Source of the DNA: Firmicutes bacterium HGW-Firmicutes-1
Lineage (GTDB): Bacteria; Bacillota; Clostridia; Lachnospirales; Vallitaleaceae
Reading direction: 5' to 3'
DNA: 64,000 nucleotides
Assembly (NCBI GenBank): GCA_002841625.1
Contig: PHAG01000001.1
Coordinates: forward strand, 1 to 64,000
Shown here: positions 63,142-64,000 of the stretch, piece after piece
Layout of the letters: each line of letters opens with the position of its first letter
Numbering within the stretch: position 1 is the first letter of the stretch
Translations under genes and position numbers: made by a program
The notes under the pieces: generated by a model
The model's input: the letters and a program-made list of their open reading frames with translations, nothing else
Database searches by the model: none
Told to the model about the DNA's origin: nothing

Positions 63142-63726
63142 TTAATTTACTACCTTAACCATACTAAATCTAAGTACACGATCCTTGAACATATATCCTT
63201 TTTGAAGCACTTCTATAACTTCGTTTTCACCATAATTTTCATCTTCTTCATGTGAAACTGCATGATGCAAATTAGGATCAAATTCCTGATAGAGGGCGTC
63301 CATTTCTTCTACACCTAGATCTTTCATTGCCCCTAATAGTTGTTTGTAAATCATTTCAATGCCTTGCACAAAGGAATTTTCTTTTTCTTCTTCTGATGCG
63401 ATTCCTAATGCTCTCTCGAAATTGTCTATAATTGGCAAGAATTTTTCAAATACTTCCTTGGATCCATTTTCATACATTTGAGATTTTTCTTTTATTGTTC
63501 TTTTTCTAAAATTATCATATTCAGCCATAGTACGTTGGAGCTTATCAAGATAGCTCTTAGCAATGTTTCTCTCTGCTTGAAGCTTTGATTCAAAATCCAT
63601 TTCTGTCTCATCTAATTCTACATCAAGAGCAGTGTCTATCACTTCTTCCATGATTTCATCCTTTACTTCTGTGTCTTCTGTAGTCGTATCATTTGCTGTT
63701 TCTTGTTTTAATTCGTCTTCTATCAC
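63142..63726 (-). CDS. grpE: Nucleotide exchange factor GrpE
   Basis: Promotes ADP release from DnaK. The 194-aa protein has an acidic disordered N-terminus (about 1-45), a long helix with YLDKLQRTMAEYDNFRKRT and a C-terminal beta domain with FDPNLHHAVSHEED. It lies between hrcA and dnaK. Confidence 0.96.
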   Translation of the reverse strand: MIEDELKQETANDTTTEDTEVKDEIMEEVIDTALDVELDETEMDFESKLQAERNIAKSYLDKLQRTMAEYDNFRKRTIKEKSQMYENGSKEVFEKFLPIIDNFERALGIASEEEKENSFVQGIEMIYKQLLGAMKDLGVEEMDALYQEFDPNLHHAVSHEEDENYGENEVIEVLQKGYMFKDRVLRFSMVKVVN

Positions 63727-63744
63727 TGTTTTTCCACCTTTCCT

Positions 63745-64000
63745 TTAGCTTCCTTTGTCGCCTTTTATAAGTTTTTTCTCCATACTATTGATTAAATATT
63801 TTAAAGAAGAAATAGTATTCATATAATCCATCCTTTTAGGTCCGATGATTCCAATTGCACCAACCATCTCTCCACCTATACTATAAGATGTCGTAATAAT
63901 ACTACATTCTTTCATTTCAGCAACTTCAATTTCTTCACCAATCTTAATCTTAATCTTGCCATCTTCATTGCCTGTCATGCTATATAACAGCGTTTTTAAA
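63745..64000 (-). CDS. hrcA: Heat-inducible repressor HrcA, C-terminal part
   Basis: The last 84 residues or so of HrcA, the repressor that binds CIRCE upstream of class I heat-shock operons. The frame is open to the window edge. Typical C-terminal sequence is present: IKIGEEIEVAEMKECSIITT, then GAIGIIGPKRMDY. The first part of the gene and the operator lie outside the window. Confidence 0.92.
   Translation of the reverse strand, partial: LKTLLYSMTGNEDGKIKIKIGEEIEVAEMKECSIITTSYSIGGEMVGAIGIIGPKRMDYMNTISSLKYLINSMEKKLIKGDKGS

Overview
The window is a low-GC, densely coded chromosome segment from an anaerobic, endospore-forming Firmicute of the class Clostridia. The evidence is an intact sporulation sigma factor SigK, the sporulation protein YlbJ, a phosphotransacetylase/acetate kinase pair, the Firmicutes orders yceD-rpmF-plsX-acpP-rnc-smc-ftsY and ireB-ruvX-DUF1292-fur, and strong sigma-A type promoters. 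Gene content and order look most like Lachnospirales or a neighbouring order. That placement is inference. I saw no rRNA, tRNA, CRISPR array, phage or transposase gene.

Layout. 1-3600: end of a repeat element, a small ORF and two tandem MutS-like ATPases. 3600-5000: a fluoride-resistance operon (two CrcB subunits plus a DUF190 protein) behind a fluoride riboswitch. 5100-5700: a hypothetical gene behind a hairpin leader. 5700-14350: DNA repair methyltransferase, ftsY, smc, rnc, acpP, plsX, rpmF and yceD. 14570-20310: an oppABCDF-type peptide transporter from a perfect consensus promoter. 20650-22870: ackA and pta. 23170-25400: tmcAL and ylbJ on the plus strand. 25820-27550: a coiled-coil protein, coaD and rsmD. 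27800-31990: efp, a Xaa-Pro peptidase, aroQ, aroK, aroE and a YqeG phosphatase. 32190-45280: a type IV pilus cluster. 45600-54730: sigK, trhP, trmR, mltG, a YlbF-family gene, RNase J, fur, DUF1292, ruvX, ireB and mtaB. 54860-57620: an HPr-like gene, thiI and a cysteine desulfurase. 57790-64000: cheY, rsmE, prmA, dnaJ, dnaK, grpE and the 3' end of hrcA.

How it works together. Most of the window is core information processing and envelope metabolism. The main adaptive module is the pilus cluster. pilB and pilT come first. A class I cyclic-di-GMP riboswitch with its own promoter follows, and then pilC, pilA, pilD, a fused pilM-pilN, pilO and four minor-pilin genes. Second-messenger level therefore probably sets the supply of pilin and assembly platform separately from the motor ATPases. 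Fluoride export is under its own riboswitch, whose 3' strand also forms a terminator.

The least explained content lies between genes. One family is a roughly 240-bp nested-hairpin element, present in two complete copies and one cut copy, with a covarying base pair and a copy-specific hairpin that is echoed at its other end. A second family is a shorter REP-like inverted repeat near rnc, rsmD, thiI and the opp genes; at rsmD it supplies the last codons. There are also a 62-bp tandem duplication at the end of sigK and a possible pseudoknot upstream of opp. These are the best candidates for undescribed biology.
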